Source of the DNA: Bacillota bacterium
GTDB lineage: Bacteria > Bacillota > Clostridia > Lachnospirales > Lachnospiraceae
NCBI GenBank assembly: GCA_023399055.1
Contig: JAEWQV010000002.1
Span: forward strand, 248,001-312,000
Reading direction: 5' to 3'
Length of the DNA stretch: 64,000 nt
Shown here: one piece after another, positions 17,244-24,948 of the stretch
Numbering within the stretch: the first letter of the stretch is position 1
Layout: the number at the start of each line of letters is the position of its first letter
Position numbers and translations under genes: made by a program
The notes under the pieces: generated by a model
Database searches by the model: none
What the model was told of the DNA's origin: nothing
The model's input: only the letters and a program-made list of their open reading frames with translations

Positions 17244-17699
17244 ATGAAAATCAGTAGACAAAGTAAAATAATTGAACTAATTAATAAATATGATATAGAG
17301 ACTCAAGAGGAATTGGCAGATCGTCTGATGAAAGATGGTTATAATGTTACGCAGGCAACAGTTTCAAGAGATATTAGAGAATTAAAACTTACTAAGGTTG
17401 CAGTTGATGGTGGAAGACAGAAGTACATTGTTCTTCAAAAGACAGAACCGGGTATGAGCGAGAAGTATACTCGTGTTTTAAGAGACGGTTTCTTATCAAT
17501 GGATATGGCGCAAAATATAATGGTTGTAAAGACAGTACCAGGCATGGCTATGGCGGTTGCAGCAGCACTTGATGCACTTCAGATGAACAGTATTGTAGGA
17601 TGTATTGCAGGTGATGATACTGTTATGTGTGCAATCCGTACTTCCGAAGAAACAATAACAGTTATGGAGAAGTTGAGTAAGTTAATCAATGCGGAATAA
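17244..17699 (+). CDS. argR: Arginine repressor ArgR/AhrC
   Basis: 151 residues. An N-terminal winged helix (about 1-70) with the recognition helix region VTQATVSRDIRELKL, and a C-terminal hexamerisation and arginine-binding domain with SIVGCIAGDDTVMCAIRT, whose paired aspartates bind arginine. It controls arginine synthesis and breakdown genes elsewhere in the genome. A strong terminator follows. In many clostridia recN comes next; here it lies about 44 kb away. Confidence 0.96.
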   Translation: MKISRQSKIIELINKYDIETQEELADRLMKDGYNVTQATVSRDIRELKLTKVAVDGGRQKYIVLQKTEPGMSEKYTRVLRDGFLSMDMAQNIMVVKTVPGMAMAVAAALDALQMNSIVGCIAGDDTVMCAIRTSEETITVMEKLSKLINAE

Positions 17700-17770
17700 G
17701 GTATTATGACGTTCTTTTAGCTGGCTTCTTAGTTGGGACTATAACACTTATACCCAGAAAAGGCATTTAG

Positions 17771-17818
17771 AAGCTTTTGCAATACAGCTACCGAGGGCTG
17801 CAGAGCAAAAGCTTTTTT
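17771..17818 (+). terminator. Terminator of nadK-argR
   Basis: AAGCTTTTGC pairs with GCAAAAGCTT and runs into a T run; the loop holds a smaller CAGC/GCTG stem. Its T run also begins the next hairpin, so the two structures exclude each other. Confidence 0.75.
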
Positions 17819-17860
17819 ATATAACAGGAAATTCCTCCGAATTTCCTGTTATATAAAAGC
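17811..17860. other. Near-perfect long inverted repeat behind argR
   Basis: ATATAACAGGAAATTC and GAATTTCCTGTTATAT pair over 16 bp around CTCC; the arms extend to GCTTTT and AAAAGC with a two-base bulge. It reads as a hairpin on both strands and may stop transcription from either side. Confidence 0.65.
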
Positions 17861-18067
17861 CCTTGGGGCTAATGATGCGCAGCTACGCGCGCGGAACAAA
17901 AGCTGTGCTTTTTAAGTATATTTAAGTGCGAGAGTGTGCAATGCACACTTTTGTTCGTCATTACAATGGAAGAATTAACCAATGCCTAAGAGGTTCGATT
18001 ACCTTATACTATGTAGGTAAGTATTGGGGGTTCGATGAAAGATATAAATACAAAAAGGAGAAATTAT
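17861..18067. other. Structured, GC-richer gap between argR and the chemotaxis-type gene
   Basis: No gene is seen. The stretch 17875-17895 is unusually GC-rich (GCGCAGCTACGCGCGCGG). GAACAAAAG at 17894-17902 pairs with CTTTTGTTC at 17948-17956, and inside lies GTGTG-CAATG-CACAC. Together they form a long arm in an AT-rich gap. It could be a small RNA, a leader of the next gene or a remnant of a mobile palindromic element. Confidence 0.4.
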
Positions 18068-19552
18068 ATGTCTAATGAACGAAATGTTGATGTTAAGATA
18101 AATTATGCGAAAGCGAATTTCGCTAATTACTTCTTTATTGCCGCTGTAGTATCAGCACTTGTAGTTATAAACTATACAAAGGGTAATATACCTTCCTGTA
18201 TTGCTTTACTGGGTACGCTGATAGCATCCTCGATTGTTTATTTCATAAAACCATTACCACAGTTAATTAAATGTATATTACTACCATTGTTCCCAGCTAT
18301 CGTAAACGTGTTGTTGGTATTAGAAGAAAAGCAACTTTCCACCTTCTTTACAATAATGTTTGTATGCATGTTAATGGGAAGTCTCTACTATAAGAAAAGT
18401 ATCGTAATCATACATATCATCTCAGTTAATATTCTGTGTCTTATACCAATGCTGGTATTAAAAACAGGCATCCTTACCAGTGACATCCCAATCAGCGAAG
18501 GCATTGGTAATTTGATTCGTATGGATATGGGTGCATTTGTCCTATATTTATTAACCAGATGGGGGTATCAATACATATATGATGCATCCGCTGCAAAACA
18601 AGAGTCTGAGGAACTATTATTAAAACTCAATGATCTATTAGACTCTGCGAAAAATACAATTGATCTGCTAGATGAAGGAATCATGAATACCAGCACAAGT
18701 GTTAGTGAATTGGAGTTATCAAGCCAGAGTGTAATGGCTGCCACAAATCAGATGGCTTCTGGAATAACACAGCAGTCTCAGTCTTCTTCAGAGGCGAATA
18801 CCTTGACTATAAAATCACTGGATAATATGGAAAAGACAAAAACGCTTTCCACTCATGTAGTCCAAACTTCAGAACTAATTTTAACAGATATTGATGAAAA
18901 TTTAGGTCAAGTTAATAATATGTATGGAGAAATGAAGAATATACATCAGAGTATTGATATTGCTTACGAGTCAGTAGTAGCCCTTGAAGAAAATATGGAG
19001 AATATTAATCAGTTGTTGAACGATATAGCAGGTATCTCCTCACAGACGAACCTCTTAGCGCTGAATGCATCAATTGAAGCAGCGAGAGCCGGAGAACATG
19101 GAAAAGGCTTTGCTGTAGTAGCAGAAGAAGTTCGTAAACTATCTGCACTTACAAGTACAACAGCTGCAAACATAGTAACAATTATTAATGAAATTAATTC
19201 TTCTACACAGAGTACGCTAAGTCAGGTACGTGAGGGTAAAGCGTCTATTGATAATGGAAGCCGCATTATGGATAGCTTACATAAGAGTTTTGGAACAATG
19301 CAAAGTAGCTTCAAATCTCTGAATCAAGAGATCTACCAGGAGAATAATTATATTGATGAAATAGCAGTAAACTATGATAAAATAATGAGTTCTATTAAAA
19401 ATATTGCAAACATTTCACTAGAACATTCAGCGACTGCGGAGGAAATAAGTGCCTCACTAGAGGATCAGAATAATCATTTATCACAGATTAATTCACAGAT
19501 GCAATCCATTAAGGAACAATCTGCAAGTCTAAGAGAAAAAGTTAATGTATAA
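18068..19552 (+). CDS. Methyl-accepting chemotaxis-type signalling protein, polytopic N terminus
   Basis: 494 residues from the ATG after AAAAAGGAG; an upstream in-frame ATG at 18035 lacks a good site. Residues about 20-165 contain five to six membrane helices and no obvious periplasmic ligand domain; HAMP is not clear. The C-terminal half is a coiled-coil signalling domain with the conserved hairpin tip ISSQTNLLALNASIEAARAG and EHGKGFAVVAEEVRKLS, which binds CheA/CheW. The ligand is unknown; such MASE-like sensors may respond to membrane or energy state. A small CCGAA/TTCGG hairpin lies just behind the stop codon. Confidence 0.85.
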   Translation: MSNERNVDVKINYAKANFANYFFIAAVVSALVVINYTKGNIPSCIALLGTLIASSIVYFIKPLPQLIKCILLPLFPAIVNVLLVLEEKQLSTFFTIMFVCMLMGSLYYKKSIVIIHIISVNILCLIPMLVLKTGILTSDIPISEGIGNLIRMDMGAFVLYLLTRWGYQYIYDASAAKQESEELLLKLNDLLDSAKNTIDLLDEGIMNTSTSVSELELSSQSVMAATNQMASGITQQSQSSSEANTLTIKSLDNMEKTKTLSTHVVQTSELILTDIDENLGQVNNMYGEMKNIHQSIDIAYESVVALEENMENINQLLNDIAGISSQTNLLALNASIEAARAGEHGKGFAVVAEEVRKLSALTSTTAANIVTIINEINSSTQSTLSQVREGKASIDNGSRIMDSLHKSFGTMQSSFKSLNQEIYQENNYIDEIAVNYDKIMSSIKNIANISLEHSATAEEISASLEDQNNHLSQINSQMQSIKEQSASLREKVNV

Positions 19553-19640
19553 TTTTTGCTTGCCGAACCTTTTATTCGGTGATAAAATATTTAAGGTTAT
19601 TGTTAGAAAAGAGCAATAGAGTTAGATAAGGAGAATAGAG

Positions 19641-20369
19641 ATGTCTGGACATTCAAAATTTGCGAATATAAAACATAAAAAAGAAAAGAATGACTCAACA
19701 AAAGGTAAGATATTTACCAAGATTGGTCGTGAAATTGCAGTTGCTGTTAAAGAAGGTGGAGCAGACCCTAACTCCAATAGCCGTCTGAAAGATATCATTG
19801 CAAAAGCAAAGTCCAATAATATGCCAAACGATACCATTGATAGAAGTATTAAGAAGGCAGCAGGAGATGCTAATGCAGTTAATTATGAGGCAGTTACCTA
19901 TGAAGGTTATGGTCCTAACGGTATAGCCATTATTGTAGAAGCTCTGACTGATAACAAGAATAGAACAGCAGGTAATGTGAGAAATGCCTTCACCAAAGGG
20001 AATGGTAATGTAGGCTCACAGGGCTGTGTATCCTTTATGTTTGATAGAAAAGGCCAGATTATAATTGATAAAGAAGAGTGTGATATGAAGGCAGATGACC
20101 TTATGATGACTGCACTTGATGCTGGAGCAGAGGATTTTGCAGAAGAAGAGGACAGCTTCGAGGTTCTTACCAATCCTGATGATTTCTCTACCGTAAGAGA
20201 AAGCCTTGAGAAGGCTGGAATTCCAATGGCACAGGCTGATGTTACCATGATTCCACAGACTTGGGTTGAGTTGAAGAGTGATGCAGATTTAAAATCCATG
20301 CAGAAGATTCTTGACTTACTTGATGAAGATGATGATGTGCAGGAAGTATATCATAACTGGGATGAGTAA
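19641..20369 (+). CDS. yebC: YebC/PmpR-family regulatory protein
   Basis: 242 residues, normal length. The family start is exact (MSGHSKFANIKHKKEKND) and further marks are GGADPNSNSRLKDIIAKAK, YEGYGPNGIAIIVEALTDN and FDRKGQI. YebC-type proteins bind DNA and have also been tied to translation through difficult peptide stretches; the target here cannot be told. AAGGAG precedes the ATG. A strong hairpin terminator lies about 140 bp behind the stop. Confidence 0.95.
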   Translation: MSGHSKFANIKHKKEKNDSTKGKIFTKIGREIAVAVKEGGADPNSNSRLKDIIAKAKSNNMPNDTIDRSIKKAAGDANAVNYEAVTYEGYGPNGIAIIVEALTDNKNRTAGNVRNAFTKGNGNVGSQGCVSFMFDRKGQIIIDKEECDMKADDLMMTALDAGAEDFAEEEDSFEVLTNPDDFSTVRESLEKAGIPMAQADVTMIPQTWVELKSDADLKSMQKILDLLDEDDDVQEVYHNWDE

Positions 20370-20792
20370 GCTTGATGGGTGAAAGTGCTGTAAATACAAG
20401 CATTAGCAGAAAAACATACAGTAAAATAACAGAAAAACACAAAGAAAGATGTCCAGTGATGATATACTGGGCAAATATAATATTCAAATTGTGCATACGT
20501 CTAATTCCTCTGTATATCGTAGCTGAAACTATGATGTACGGAGGATTTTTTATGTTTAATTTGGAAATTGTCAAGGAATTTCTGTTTGACTGTCGTATGA
20601 GGTAATTAAGTGAGAGAACGGTAAAAGTATATAAGAAGCATGTAGGAAAATAAATAATTCTGTGACATGAGGGTTAGAAATTTAATTCCCATATGAATTT
20701 ACAAATATTACAATTCGAATAGCCAATAGTATTAACATAGTGTATTATTTACTTGTTTAAGATTTTAAAAGAGCTTTATGGGAGATGTAGAG
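20370..20792. other. Gap behind yebC; no convincing gene
   Basis: A 77-codon frame at 20372-20605 is open, but its ribosome site is inside yebC, its composition is unremarkable, and its second half lies over a terminator hairpin. Apart from that terminator I see only AT-rich sequence leading to the first gene of the accessory patch. Confidence 0.5.
20504..20550 (+). terminator. Terminator, TATATC-stem type
   Basis: CCTCTGTATATCGTAG pairs with CTATGATGTACGGAGG over 16 positions, three of them G-T pairs, around CTGAAA; six T bases follow, then ATG. Similar hairpins occur at 26574 and 27519. Confidence 0.75.
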
Positions 20793-21500
20793 ATGGATAT
20801 TATTGATAAATATTTCTATGTAGAGTTGTATCAAGAAATGTACGAAGCAATACGGAATTTCTTAACGTCCACTGAAATTAGAGAGGGAAAATTTGAAGGT
20901 AATGAAGTACTAATAAATAAATTAAATAGAAAAACTGCCATTGTATATAAAGAGTATGAATTGAAAGATGGCTCATTCGAATACTCTTTGGAACGTTCAA
21001 TCTGTGAAATAGATAACTTAAAAAAAATGTTGGATGATAAAATGAAACAAAATAAAGAAATAGAAGATATAGAATGTGAAGAAGCATTAGAACGAAACAG
21101 TTGCTATACTTATTTTGCTATTAAAGGAGACTTTAAGCCAGAACAAATCACAGAATTATTACAATTAAAGCCGACGAGACAATGGCATATTGGAGATTTT
21201 AGAAATAATGGGACTTAATATGACTTTGCATTGTGGGAATATGGACGTTTTGAAAAATATAATGTTTATACAGAAGAACAAATGTTGACGACGATAAACG
21301 ATCTGATACCTAAAGCGGATATTTTACGCAAGATTAAGCAAGATAATGATGTTTCATTCGTTTTGGAAATTGTCCCAAAATTATATGCCGACGAAACTAG
21401 TCCATGCTTAGCCCCAAATAAAGATGTTATTAAATTCTGTTATGAAACAGATAAAGACATAGATATTGACCTCTATATATTTGACGCTGATGGTAATTAA
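20793..21500 (+). pseudogene. DUF4279-like gene broken by an in-frame stop
   Basis: Two frames in the same phase are divided by one TAA at 21216-21218 (after RQWHIGDFRNNGT, before YDFALWEYGRF). Read through, they give one protein of about 235 residues whose second part fits the DUF4279 pattern: CYTYFAIKGDFKPEQITELL, then LKPTRQWHIGD and the closing IDIDLYIFDADGN. DUF4279 proteins are often found beside toxin genes as immunity proteins. The ATG at 20793 has GGGAG at good spacing; an ATG at 20778 is an alternative. The second half has no ribosome site, so the gene is probably dead, unless the stop is a sequencing error or is read through. Confidence 0.6.
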
Positions 21501-21515
21501 AATGGGGGTAGTAAA

Positions 21516-21704
21516 ATGCGTGCTGTTATTAAAAGAATGACGTATGAAGATAAATTTGATAGGAAATATTGTTGTTACTGGAAACGTGGCGGAAGTAAGA
21601 TAAAACGATCTAATCGTAAACTATTCCGACGAAGGATTAAAACAAATACAAATAAAGAGCTTAATATAATTAATGAGATGTGTGAGTTGGGGGATAAGTT
21701 GTGA
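21516..21704 (+). CDS. Small very basic protein, unknown
   Basis: 62 residues with many Arg and Lys (KIKRSNRKLFRRRIK) and two adjacent cysteines. A GGGGG ribosome site precedes the ATG. Its stop overlaps the GTG start of the next gene (GTGA), which speaks for translation. I recognise no family. It could be a nucleic-acid-binding partner of the following gene or a remnant of a larger gene. Confidence 0.45.
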   Translation: MRAVIKRMTYEDKFDRKYCCYWKRGGSKIKRSNRKLFRRRIKTNTNKELNIINEMCELGDKL

Positions 21705-22333
21705 AGCTAACTAGAAGAAAAATAACTGTTCATGGTGGGAAAGAAGTTTTTATCTTAACACCTAATGATATTAGTCGAAATGTAACAGCTGGACATGATA
21801 ATAAAGGTTTTATTTTAGTTTGGGGCAATGGGAGTGGATATAAGCTTCTAACAGAGTATTTTTCGATAGCGGCAGAGCTACATAAAAATGAAATCCTATA
21901 TTTACCTGTAAGTTGTCGGGCAAGTGTGGAGTTTACTGATACATTTCAAGGGTGTGAGTACAATTATAATATTATCTGTACGAATTACTGTGAAACACAA
22001 ATGTCACCAAAAGAAATTGAAGATATTCTAAAAATAAAAGTATGGACAGAAGAGGTTATTCAGCGAAATCCCCAAATTAATACTGAATTTATAGATAGAT
22101 GGAAAACTAACAAGCGGCTGACGGTCAAAATTCATAAAAAGAATATGTATATATCAACGAATAGAGATGGTTTTCAAGCGTTATCGCATGGGGCTTATAA
22201 CTTAACAGAATATGGAGACGAATATATCGAAAATTACCTACCCCACATGCACTATGACTGGGGTGAAAATACTTCAACAAGCGTTGGATTGACATTGTAT
22301 TTTTGGCATGATAAAGAGGAAAGGGAGTGTTGA
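21701..22333 (+). CDS. Unknown protein in the immunity-like patch
   Basis: 210 residues, GTG start behind TTGGGGGAT, overlapping the previous stop. No signal peptide or membrane helix. The sequence is rich in aromatic residues (YFSIAAELHKNEILYLPVS, HMHYDWGENTSTSVGLTLYF) and looks like a compact beta-rich cytosolic protein. I know no family. Neighbours are small orphan genes of the kind found in polymorphic-toxin immunity arrays, so an immunity role is a guess from context only. Confidence 0.55.
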   Translation: MKLTRRKITVHGGKEVFILTPNDISRNVTAGHDNKGFILVWGNGSGYKLLTEYFSIAAELHKNEILYLPVSCRASVEFTDTFQGCEYNYNIICTNYCETQMSPKEIEDILKIKVWTEEVIQRNPQINTEFIDRWKTNKRLTVKIHKKNMYISTNRDGFQALSHGAYNLTEYGDEYIENYLPHMHYDWGENTSTSVGLTLYFWHDKEEREC

Positions 22334-22334
22334 A

Positions 22335-22925
22335 ATGTTTCAGGAAGGCTTTCCCCTATATTTAAGAAATGATGTTATTATGGTTGTTAACTACATTGAA
22401 AAAGCCTCTAGCAGATTAATTAGTATTGGAATAACTGAACATCATATTCAGTATTCTGTACATGGAGATATTATAAAATTTCCTGACCGTATGTATTATA
22501 ATGATATTCCAGAATTAGACTATCAAGATATGAGCTTAGAACAAAAAATGATATTGCATTGTATTTTCTCAAGAAATTGCGATGGCTACGTTAGACAAAA
22601 GCATTTATGTTTATTACTTTTAATGGATTATGAAGATTGGGTCATTCCATATATAGTTAAATTATGTGATGAATATGTAATTGAGATTTTAGATATGACC
22701 TATAGTATATTATGTAACAAAGATAACGGACGAGTTATGCAGTTTTGTTATGAGAATGTTGAGTCGTTTTGTAAAAGTTATGCAAGGATGATAAGTTATT
22801 GGAACGAATTCTATAGAGATAGGTGTTATAACTTTCACGAATATATCGGAAGAAGATTATTTAGAGAATGTTTTGGTTATACGAGAAGTTTAGAAAGACT
22901 TATAATAAAACATAGTCTTAATTAA
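22335..22925 (+). CDS. Unknown helical protein in the immunity-like patch
   Basis: 196 residues from the ATG after AAGGGAG, one base behind the previous stop. The frame is open 27 bp further upstream, inside the neighbour. It is predicted soluble and mainly helical, with several Cys and Tyr (IFSRNCDGYVRQKHLCLLLL, YEDWVIPYIVKLCDEYVIE). The middle resembles HEAT-like helical immunity proteins only in style. No family recognised. It is coupled to 21701-22333. Confidence 0.55.
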   Translation: MFQEGFPLYLRNDVIMVVNYIEKASSRLISIGITEHHIQYSVHGDIIKFPDRMYYNDIPELDYQDMSLEQKMILHCIFSRNCDGYVRQKHLCLLLLMDYEDWVIPYIVKLCDEYVIEILDMTYSILCNKDNGRVMQFCYENVESFCKSYARMISYWNEFYRDRCYNFHEYIGRRLFRECFGYTRSLERLIIKHSLN

Positions 22926-23042
22926 TATAGTGAAAAGTTTAGGTGTCGAAATGCCTTTTAAAGATGAACCAGAATTGTATAATGGAAAACTAAAAAACAT
23001 TTGATTGGATTTTATGATAAAACAAAGGGGGTGTTATATATA

Positions 23043-23681
23043 ATGAATAAGATTGAAGCATGTTATGTAAATAACAAGTATAGCAGTGACTTTTTAGCTA
23101 TTTTTATAGATGAAAAACCCTTAGATATTTTATTATTTGAATTAAATCATAGAGAAGATTATCATGGGCTAATGCCTGCATGGTTAACTTTAGATAATAC
23201 AAGTGAACAAGAGTATATATGGGAAATTTTAAGCCAAGTTGATATTAAAGGATTATCAGTCCCCATATTACTATGTCCTGATGATATGGATTTATCATGT
23301 ACAATAATAGTTGCCAAGGTATTTTACACACATAATGAAGTTATATGGGATAAAATCGGCATTGTTAATAAGGAGAATTGGAGTATAACTGATTGGAGAA
23401 AATCTGGAATTCGTAATACAAATAATTGGTCAGATGATGATTGGGGAAGGTATTGTAAGTTGGTTGATATATCCGATATATGGGATAAGAGTTGGGAGAT
23501 CTGGATATCAAACAACTGGGCATATGAAGAGTCAATGCGAGTTAAATATTATACGCATTCGTATCTAAATAATGATAATAACGTTGAATGGTTTTCAGAT
23601 ATACCAAAATTTAGTTTTAATAAAATAGAATATCTAGAGTGTATTGAAAGATTTAGAATAGAGTTACTTAACAACGCTTAA
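23043..23681 (+). CDS. Unknown Trp/Asn-rich protein
   Basis: 212 residues from the ATG that follows GGGGGTG; the same frame is open 14 codons upstream (IGFYDKTKGVLYIM). Just before it, at 22951-23004, another phase encodes MPFKDEPELYNGKLKNI and a stop, which suggests that this gene has lost its true N terminus through a frameshift. The C-terminal half is rich in Trp and Asn (ITDWRKSGIRNTNNWSDDDW, WDKSWEIWISNNWAYEE). No family recognised. Confidence 0.5.
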   Translation: MNKIEACYVNNKYSSDFLAIFIDEKPLDILLFELNHREDYHGLMPAWLTLDNTSEQEYIWEILSQVDIKGLSVPILLCPDDMDLSCTIIVAKVFYTHNEVIWDKIGIVNKENWSITDWRKSGIRNTNNWSDDDWGRYCKLVDISDIWDKSWEIWISNNWAYEESMRVKYYTHSYLNNDNNVEWFSDIPKFSFNKIEYLECIERFRIELLNNA

Positions 23682-23729
23682 AACAGAATACTTTCAAAAA
23701 ATCTTCCGTAATTACAGATTGGAGATATT

Positions 23730-23984
23730 ATGAACCTTTATAATATTGTTCTAAATATAAAGAATAAAGATGACTTTGTAAAATTTGTAGGTGAGTTAAA
23801 TGATGATCTAAAAAATAATCCGTTAACATGGGAAAATACAGAACTCACGTCCTACTTAGAAGCTATACAGTCATGGGTAACAGATATGGATGGTTGGGGG
23901 AAGAACTTGAATATTGATATCAAGAATATAAGTGTTTGGCAGTTAATGGCTCACATACTATTCGCTTCTAAAATATATGAATGA
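23730..23984 (+). CDS. Small DUF7660-like protein
   Basis: 84 residues, ribosome site GGAG. The pattern FVKFVGELNDDLKNNPLTWEN followed by SYLEAIQSWVTDMDGW fits the short DUF7660 family, which is common beside toxin and immunity genes. Function unknown. It is soluble and acidic. The call rests on remembered family patterns and not on a search. Confidence 0.6.
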   Translation: MNLYNIVLNIKNKDDFVKFVGELNDDLKNNPLTWENTELTSYLEAIQSWVTDMDGWGKNLNIDIKNISVWQLMAHILFASKIYE

Positions 23985-24015
23985 TAAATAACCCTAAGTT
24001 AAAAGGAGGAGTGCT

Positions 24016-24261
24016 ATAAATAGTTATATTATAGAAAATATAATAAAAAAGATATATGACTTACCTTGCTGGAAAGTTCAACAAGATCATGGTTCATTTC
24101 TAACTTTTGAGTTTGGACAACCTAATTTGGTTGTAAGAGAGCCTAAAGAGCTTATGTCTGTGAAATCGGAAAGAATTAAAGAGCAATTTAGTTATAGAAA
24201 TATAAGAAGTGGTAAATTTAACAGCTTGTTTTACTGTTGTTTCTCTGTATCTTACTGGTAA
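24016..24261 (+). pseudogene. Degraded small gene with ATA in the start position
   Basis: An AAGGAGGAG ribosome site is followed after the normal spacing by ATA where ATG would be expected, and then by 80 codons without stop (IYDLPCWKVQQDHGSFLTF, EFGQPNLVVREPKEL). No ATG, GTG or TTG lies near the ribosome site. The last residues (FNSLFYCCFSVSYW) look like a frameshifted tail. I read it as a gene that lost its start codon and perhaps its end. ATA initiation is possible but rare. Confidence 0.5.
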
Positions 24262-24391
24262 AATCCTTCGTATTTACGCTCTATATCAGTGCTATATTAC
24301 AACAGGATAATTTTAGTTACTAACAAAGATTTTATAATCACATATTAACTATATAATCCATAAGTTGTAATAAAAGCAGTAAGGTAAAATA

Positions 24392-24826
24392 ATGGAAAAT
24401 TATATTGATATCAGTTTACAGTTAAGAAAGGAACTAGAAGAATTACCACGTGATTACACAAGACAAATGGCAACACGAAATTGGGATGTTTTAATTGACT
24501 TAGTGTTAAATTTTAATATAGGCAGATTACTAATATTTATGGATAATTACAATATGGGTATTCCTGATAAGATAAGAATAACAGAGTTCGGTGTTGATGG
24601 TCCTGCAACAACTTCCATTTTGTACTTTGATGGAAATGTTGTAATCTACGTTGTTGATGGTACCCGTTATCCAGCAAATGAATTTTATTCATATTATGGG
24701 TATTATATTACAGTAAATAACCGCAATTATAATTATAATCAAATATTAATAGATTACAATTTAATACCATTAGATGGCAGCAGAGAAATGCCAATTTTGA
24801 GTATATGGGCAGGTTTGAAACCATAG
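24392..24826 (+). CDS. Unknown protein, last of the immunity-like patch
   Basis: 144 residues with a weak ribosome site (AAGGTAAAATA before ATG). N-terminal helix (LQLRKELEELPRDYTRQMAT), then a beta-rich part with many Tyr and Asn (YYGYYITVNNRNYNYNQILI). No membrane segment or signal. Not recognised. Its base composition is as AT-rich as the rest of the patch. Confidence 0.55.
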   Translation: MENYIDISLQLRKELEELPRDYTRQMATRNWDVLIDLVLNFNIGRLLIFMDNYNMGIPDKIRITEFGVDGPATTSILYFDGNVVIYVVDGTRYPANEFYSYYGYYITVNNRNYNYNQILIDYNLIPLDGSREMPILSIWAGLKP

Positions 24827-24881
24827 GAAAGAAGTTTCGCAGGCTAAACTCATAGTTCTTGCATCATAGTTTACATTGTGT

Positions 24882-24901
24882 TATCATTTGCTAAAATGAT
24901 A
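24882..24901. promoter_or_regulatory. Perfect palindrome upstream of the GGDEF gene
   Basis: TATCATTT-GCTA-AAATGATA is an 8-bp perfect inverted repeat about 47 bp before the start. It may be an operator; no matching regulator is known. Confidence 0.35.
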
Positions 24902-24948
24902 CTTAATGGATAAATTAATATTTTTTGATTTAATAAGAGGATATGCCT

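Noticed and set aside
20372..20605. 77-codon open frame behind yebC
   Set aside because: Its start overlaps the end of yebC without a proper site, no family is seen, and its second half covers a strong terminator.
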